A stretch of DNA of 64,000 nucleotides. It comes from Actinomycetes bacterium (lineage in GTDB: Bacteria; Actinomycetota; Acidimicrobiia; Acidimicrobiales; RAAP-2). The notes beneath the pieces were generated by a model, which made no database searches, had not been told where the DNA came from, and saw nothing but the letters and a program-made list of their open reading frames with translations. The DNA lies in assembly GCA_021845725.1 (NCBI GenBank), contig JAJZVL010000007.1, forward strand, positions 1-64,000. The letters run 5' to 3'. The position numbers and the translations under genes were made by a program. Of this stretch, positions 59,764 through 64,000 are shown one piece after another. The number at the start of each line of letters is the position of its first letter. Position 1 is the first letter of the stretch.

Positions 59764-61388
59764 TGTCCGCGCTCCACACCCCCGCTCGCTGGCTCATGGA
59801 CCGCGCGCGGAGCGATCCGGACGCTGGCGCGCTCGAGGGGCGTCGGGAACGGGCGAGCTACGCCGAGCTGCGACGCAGCGCCGTCGCTCTCGCTGCGCAC
59901 CTGCTCGAGCGGGGCCTGTCCCCGGGAGACCGGATCGCCACGGTGACCGAGAACGACGCGTCCCAGGTGGTGCTCTTCTTCGCCTGCGCCTCGAGCCGGA
60001 TGGCGCTCGCGCCGCTCAACCGACGTCTCGCGGCCGGCGAGCTCGCGGCCCAGCTCGACGCCATCGCCCCGTCACTGGTGATGGCGAGCACCGCGCATGC
60101 AGACGCAGCAGTCGACGCGGTGCGCGCGAGTGGCGTTGCACCGGAGGTCTGTTCGTCGGCCGATCTCGTGGCCGGCGCGCAGGCTGGTGCCCCACGACGG
60201 CGGGGATCCGATCGCGTGGAGAAGGTGGCTGCGGGCATCTGCGACGAGGACCCGTTGCTCGTGGTGTTCACGTCGGGGACGACGGGGCGTTCGAAGGGCG
60301 CGGTCCTCAGTCACGCCAACTGCTTCTGGACGAACCTCAGCCTCGACGGAGCCGTGCCTCTCGGCGCAGACGACGTGGTCCTCCAGGTGCTCCCCCAGCA
60401 CCATGTCGGCGGCTGGAACGTCCAGCCGCTCCAGGCCTGGTGGAAGGGCGCGACCGTTGTCCTCGAGCCCGTCTTCGAGCCCGACCGGGTCCTCGATCTG
60501 ATCGGACGCCGAAGGGTCACCACGATGATGGGAGTCCCGACGACGTACCTGATGCTGGCCGAACAGCCGGGGTTCGCGCTGGCCGACCTGTCGAGCCTCC
60601 GGCGCGTCGTGGTCGGCGGTGCGGCGATGCCGCCCGACCTCGTCGAGGTCTGGACCCGTCGAGGCGTGGACGTGTTCCAGGGCTACGGCCTCACGGAGGC
60701 GTCGCCCAACGTGCTCTGCCTCGCCGCCCGCGACGCCCTGGGGCATCCAGGCTCCGTCGGCCGGCCCTACGGCCATGTCGACGTGAGCCTCCACGACCCC
60801 GACGGGCAACTGGTCGAGGCCGAGGGCGTCGGCGAGCTGTGGGTGTCGGGGCCCAACGTGTTCAGCGGGTACTGGAAGGACGAGGCGGCCACCGCAGCCA
60901 CCATGAGCGGAGACTGGCTTGTGACCGGGGATCTGGCCGAGCGCGATGGCGACGGCTTCTACCGGATCTGCGGCCGGGTGAAGGATCTCTTCGTCTCGGG
61001 CGGAGAGAACGTGTACCCCGCCGAGGTGGAGGCGGCGCTGCGGGAGCACCCCGGGATCAGCGACGCAGCCGTCGTCGGGGTGGCGGATCGCCGATGGGGT
61101 GAGGTGGGCGTCGCGTTCGTCCAGCTCCGACAGGGAGCCGCCGTGACCGAGCAGGAGGTGATCGCCTACTGCCGTGAGCGCGTCGCGGGGTTCAAGGTGC
61201 CGCGCCGGGTGGTCGTGATGGACGAGCTTCCGTTGCTCACGAGCGGCAAGGTCGACAAGCGCCACCTCGCCACCGTCGCGTCCGCTCGGCCGGCAGGCGA
61301 GACGCAGCCGTCCGAGAACAACGAGAACAACGAGAACAACGAGAACAACGAGATGCACGAGACTGCGACCAAGGAGAAGGGCTCGTGA
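59763..61388 (+). CDS. acyl-CoA synthetase / AMP-dependent ligase
   Basis: A 541-residue ANL-superfamily enzyme: phosphate-binding VVFTSGTTGRSKGAVLSHAN, YGLTEASPNVLC (A5), DWLVTGDLAERD (A7), RICGRVKDLFVSGGENVYPAEVE (A8) and LLTSGKVDKRHL (A10 Lys). It activates a carboxylic acid with ATP and CoA. Adjacent hydrolases and the hydroxybutyrate dehydrogenase suggest a short-chain acid. The C-terminal tail has a 9-bp in-frame repeat encoding N-E-N repeats. It overlaps the preceding hydrolase (1 nt) and the SDR (4 nt). Confidence 0.9.
   Translation: MSALHTPARWLMDRARSDPDAGALEGRRERASYAELRRSAVALAAHLLERGLSPGDRIATVTENDASQVVLFFACASSRMALAPLNRRLAAGELAAQLDAIAPSLVMASTAHADAAVDAVRASGVAPEVCSSADLVAGAQAGAPRRRGSDRVEKVAAGICDEDPLLVVFTSGTTGRSKGAVLSHANCFWTNLSLDGAVPLGADDVVLQVLPQHHVGGWNVQPLQAWWKGATVVLEPVFEPDRVLDLIGRRRVTTMMGVPTTYLMLAEQPGFALADLSSLRRVVVGGAAMPPDLVEVWTRRGVDVFQGYGLTEASPNVLCLAARDALGHPGSVGRPYGHVDVSLHDPDGQLVEAEGVGELWVSGPNVFSGYWKDEAATAATMSGDWLVTGDLAERDGDGFYRICGRVKDLFVSGGENVYPAEVEAALREHPGISDAAVVGVADRRWGEVGVAFVQLRQGAAVTEQEVIAYCRERVAGFKVPRRVVVMDELPLLTSGKVDKRHLATVASARPAGETQPSENNENNENNENNEMHETATKEKGS
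61314..61349 (+). repeat. 9-bp in-frame repeat in the acyl-CoA ligase tail
   Basis: Four identical GAGAACAAC units (61314, 61323, 61332, 61341) encode E-N-N repeats. Confidence 0.9.
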
Positions 61389-62200
61389 CGGTTGGCGCAC
61401 GGCTGCAGCGGGCGCGCGAGGATCCGGCCATAGGGGGATCGGTCCGTGGCGGCTCGCTGCCGCTCGAGGGCCGCCGCGCGCTGGTGACGGGCGCTGCGCG
61501 CGGGATCGGCCGGGCCTGTGCACACCACCTCCACGACCTGGGTGCCGAGGTGATCGTCGCTGATCGGGATGCCGAGGGCGCTTCCTCCGTCGCCGAGCTC
61601 CTGGGCGGCGAGGCATGGGTGGTCGACCTTGCCGATCGCGGCCTGCTCGAGAGGGCGGAGATCGCCGTCGACGTCCTCGTCAACAACGCCGGGGTCCAGC
61701 ACGTGGCGCCGGTGCCGACATTCCCGCCCGAGACGTTCCGGTCGATCATCGCTGTCATGCTGGAGGCGCCGTTCCTCCTCTGCCGGGCCGTGCTACCCCA
61801 CATGTACGAGAGAGGATGGGGGCGGATCGTCAACATCTCGAGCGTCCACGGTCTGCGCGCGTCCCCGTTCAAGTCGGCGTACGTCGCCGCCAAGCACGGT
61901 CTCGAGGGGCTGTCCAAGGTCGTCGCCCTGGAGGGGGCGGCCCATGGGGTGACGTCCAACACGGTCTGCCCTGGCTACGTGCGGACCTCGCTCGTCGAGG
62001 GCCAGATCGCGATGCAGGCCCGCATGCACGGCGTCGACGAGGACGAGGTGGTGGCACGCGTGCTGCTGGAGGAGTCGGCGATCAAGCGTCTCGTCGAGCC
62101 GGAAGAGGTGGCGGCGATGGTGGGGTTCCTCTGCGGTCCCGACGCCGGGTTCGTCACCGGAGCCTCCTTCGTCGTCGACGGGGGGTGGACCGCGCATTGA
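61385..62200 (+). CDS. SDR oxidoreductase, 3-hydroxybutyrate dehydrogenase-like
   Basis: A 271-residue short-chain dehydrogenase: ALVTGAARGIGRACA (NAD-binding TGxxxGIG), VDVLVNNAGVQHVAPV, Ser-Tyr-Lys catalytic residues in IVNISSVHGLRASPFKSAYVAAKHGL, and a Q-H-V-A-P / V-C-P-G-Y-V-R-T pattern close to D-3-hydroxybutyrate dehydrogenases. The typical QIAMQARMHGVDEDEVV...LL-x-ESAIKRLVEPEEVA insert is present. It would oxidise 3-hydroxybutyrate to acetoacetate. GTG start; it is the last gene of the cluster. Confidence 0.88.
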   Translation: MTVGARLQRAREDPAIGGSVRGGSLPLEGRRALVTGAARGIGRACAHHLHDLGAEVIVADRDAEGASSVAELLGGEAWVVDLADRGLLERAEIAVDVLVNNAGVQHVAPVPTFPPETFRSIIAVMLEAPFLLCRAVLPHMYERGWGRIVNISSVHGLRASPFKSAYVAAKHGLEGLSKVVALEGAAHGVTSNTVCPGYVRTSLVEGQIAMQARMHGVDEDEVVARVLLEESAIKRLVEPEEVAAMVGFLCGPDAGFVTGASFVVDGGWTAH

Positions 62201-62330
62201 CCCGAGATGGCGGGCGACCTCTTGGTCGAGGGCGGAGCGCATCTCGGCCACGAGCGACAAGGCGGCCAGCTCGCCGCACGTAGCGCGCAGCTGGTGATCT
62301 GCGCGACGGGGCGCCAGCGCCGGCGGGTCG

Positions 62331-63929
62331 TCACCGACCGCGGCCGCTCGGGCCGTCGAGCAGGTCGTCGTCGGGACCGGGCGCCTCGATCCGCAGGTTG
62401 GTCATCGGAGAGATGAAGACCTCACCGAGCGAGGCGTGCCGCGGCGAGATGTCGATCGGAACCGACGCTCGAGGTCGGGTCGCCGGGTACGCCTTCACGA
62501 CCAGCTCTTGGATCTGCGCCGGCTCGAAGGGCGTCAGGTGGATCATGCAGAGCAGCTCGCCGCGTTGCCCAGGGATGGACCAGGTGACGTCGGCGGGCGT
62601 GAGGGCGGAGACGATCTCGACCCGGCCCCGGGGTTCGAGTAGTGGCCCGACCCTCTCGACGAGTCGCTCGATCTCGGCACGACGCTCGGCGAGCGGGCGA
62701 TCGAAGTCGACGTTCGGCGCGAGGATCCGTGATGCCACGTCATCGTCCCAGCGGCGGACGAGCCGGTCTGCCTGCTCGCGCAGCGCTGTCGTCTCGGGCC
62801 ACAGCGCGACAGTCGCCGCCTGTGCCTGCTGGCGACCGAGGGATCGTCCGAGCGCTGCGGTGCTGAGCGCCACGGGGTCCCCTCGGTGGCTGTTCGTGAG
62901 GACGACGACGCCGGCGCCCGACACCGGATGCCACGTCATGTGCAGCTTGAAGCCAGGCAGCCCTCCTGCGTGCGAGACGAGCATGCCGCGGCGGAGATCT
63001 GCGGTGACCCGCAGGCCCAGCGCGTACCCGCTCGACGTGACCTGGAGGGCCCCATCGACGCCGACGGAGAGCGTGGGCGGACCCGAGACGTGGATGCGCT
63101 GGAGCTCGCGGCGAGACACCCTGCTCAGCGCGTCGACGTCCCCGCTCCGGGGCGGACGGAAGGCGGCACCGAGCCACGTGATCCAGGTGGCGAGATCTCG
63201 GACGGTGCTCACGATGCCGCCTGCCGGCGCGAAGGCATCCGACTTCTGGGGCGCGAACGCAGTCCACTTCCCGTGCACGTCGAGGGAGTACCCGGTCGCG
63301 CGCCGGAGGCCTTCAGGGACCACGGAGTCGAAGTGCGTCGAACTGAGCCCGAGCGGGGTGAGCAGCACTTCGCGGACGAAGGTCTCGAGAGGAGCGCCGA
63401 CGGCTCGGCTGACCGCCAGCCCCGCCAGCGCGAAGCCGAGGTTCGAGTACTCGAATGCCGCGCCCGGGTAATGGCTGAGTCGGATCCCGTCGGAGATCCG
63501 GGCCAAGAGCGCGTCGGTCGGTAGATCGATGAACGGATCCACCCAAGAGTTGTCCTCGGTGAGGCCGCCGCACATGCTGAGGAGCATCTCGAGGGTCGGG
63601 GTTCCCTCGATCGCCGTGTCTTCGTTGCTGACGACGAATTCCGGCACGAACCGGGTGATGGGATCGCCGAGCGACAGGAGCCCCCGGTCTCGAGCGATCA
63701 ATGCTGCAGCGGCAACGAAGCTCTTCGACATCGACGCGATCGGGAAGACCGTGTCCGCGTCGGGAGGCAAGCCGTCGTCGTTCGCGGTCCCGAACCCGGT
63801 GCTGTGGGTGAGGCCGTCCGTCGAGACCAGGCCGTAGACGAGGCCGGGCGCCTGGTCTGCTGCGGTGTACTGCCCGAAGAAGGCGTCGAGCTCGGTCTCC
63901 AGTGGGACTTGGATGGTCTCTTCCGACAT
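62331..63929 (-). CDS. beta-lactamase-fold serine hydrolase
   Basis: A 532-residue protein from ATG 63929 behind GGAGG. It has the SxxK motif in FPIASMSKSFVAAAAL, YxN in FEYSNLGFALAG, and a late HAGGLPG (HxG) box, defining the class C beta-lactamase/esterase fold. The C-terminal 150 residues form a separate beta-rich domain. No signal peptide is seen. It is convergent with the SDR gene, 130 bp away. Roles as esterase, peptidase or lactonase are all possible. Confidence 0.85.
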   Translation of the reverse strand: MSEETIQVPLETELDAFFGQYTAADQAPGLVYGLVSTDGLTHSTGFGTANDDGLPPDADTVFPIASMSKSFVAAAALIARDRGLLSLGDPITRFVPEFVVSNEDTAIEGTPTLEMLLSMCGGLTEDNSWVDPFIDLPTDALLARISDGIRLSHYPGAAFEYSNLGFALAGLAVSRAVGAPLETFVREVLLTPLGLSSTHFDSVVPEGLRRATGYSLDVHGKWTAFAPQKSDAFAPAGGIVSTVRDLATWITWLGAAFRPPRSGDVDALSRVSRRELQRIHVSGPPTLSVGVDGALQVTSSGYALGLRVTADLRRGMLVSHAGGLPGFKLHMTWHPVSGAGVVVLTNSHRGDPVALSTAALGRSLGRQQAQAATVALWPETTALREQADRLVRRWDDDVASRILAPNVDFDRPLAERRAEIERLVERVGPLLEPRGRVEIVSALTPADVTWSIPGQRGELLCMIHLTPFEPAQIQELVVKAYPATRPRASVPIDISPRHASLGEVFISPMTNLRIEAPGPDDDLLDGPSGRGR

Positions 63930-64000
63930 CAGGTCCTCCATGTGCAGTGCCGCATGCAACGCGTCGTGCTCGGTGCCGTCGCACGCGATGGCCAGTGTCC

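Overview
The window is high-GC DNA (roughly 68-70% by eye) with many GTG and some TTG starts, ATGA/GTGA gene overlaps, leaderless-looking starts and actinobacterial families (DUF1707, XRE-cupin, DasR-like GntR). It most likely comes from a high-GC Actinomycetota chromosome. An Acidimicrobiia-type lineage is possible but not provable here. No rRNA, tRNA or CRISPR array was found.

Layout. 1-6.8 kb is a scarred accessory region. It holds a frameshifted GT87-like pseudogene, four small toxin-antitoxin modules, and a 2.84-kb transposable element with exact 17-bp terminal inverted repeats and a 5-bp target duplication, whose two genes are decayed. 7-14.5 kb holds an Hsp20 chaperone, a lipid kinase, an IPT lipoprotein, a dprA/phosphoribosyltransferase pair and ABC transporter genes. 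14.7-20.7 kb is the most unusual part: a contractile-injection-system-type AAA+ ATPase, a 973-residue DUF4157 protein with coiled coil and hydrophobic segments (candidate injected toxin), and a YbjN/secretion-chaperone-like protein.

20.9-25.6 kb holds a solute-binding protein under an XRE-cupin regulator, an aldo/keto reductase, a truncated DHDPS-family remnant and a cupin pair. 25.7-38.7 kb is a coherent amino-sugar and peptidoglycan-recycling locus: nagA, a SIS isomerase/deaminase, an AmiE-like serine hydrolase and a GntR-UTRA-acetyltransferase fusion on the minus strand; a family-5 binding protein, dipeptide-type permeases and ATPases, anmK and murQ on the plus strand. Two DasR-like palindromes sit between the arms, each overlapping a candidate -35 box. 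The model is import of muropeptides or amino sugars, removal of peptide, phosphorylation by AnmK, lactyl-ether cleavage by MurQ, then NagA and the SIS enzyme feeding glycolysis.

40.2-45.3 kb is an overlapping alaX-selB-selD-selA operon (selenocysteine machinery), but neither tRNA-Sec nor a selenoprotein is in the window. 46.2-50.4 kb holds a methyltransferase, a ParB-like protein/aquaporin pair, and mobile-element scars: an IS110 transposase interrupted by a group II intron whose reverse transcriptase has a natural internal deletion, next to a frameshifted, 3'-truncated integrase. 50.7-62.2 kb is one long plus-strand cluster: secreted lipase-like protein, branched-chain-type importer (with a LivH-LivM-LivG triple fusion), TetR regulator, two alpha/beta hydrolases, acyl-CoA ligase and a 3-hydroxybutyrate-dehydrogenase-like SDR. 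It looks like a catabolic module for an ester or polyester of a hydroxy acid. The window closes with a serine hydrolase.

A recurring oddity is short tandem repeats of 9, 15 or 18 bp, often in frame at termini or linkers of unrelated proteins.
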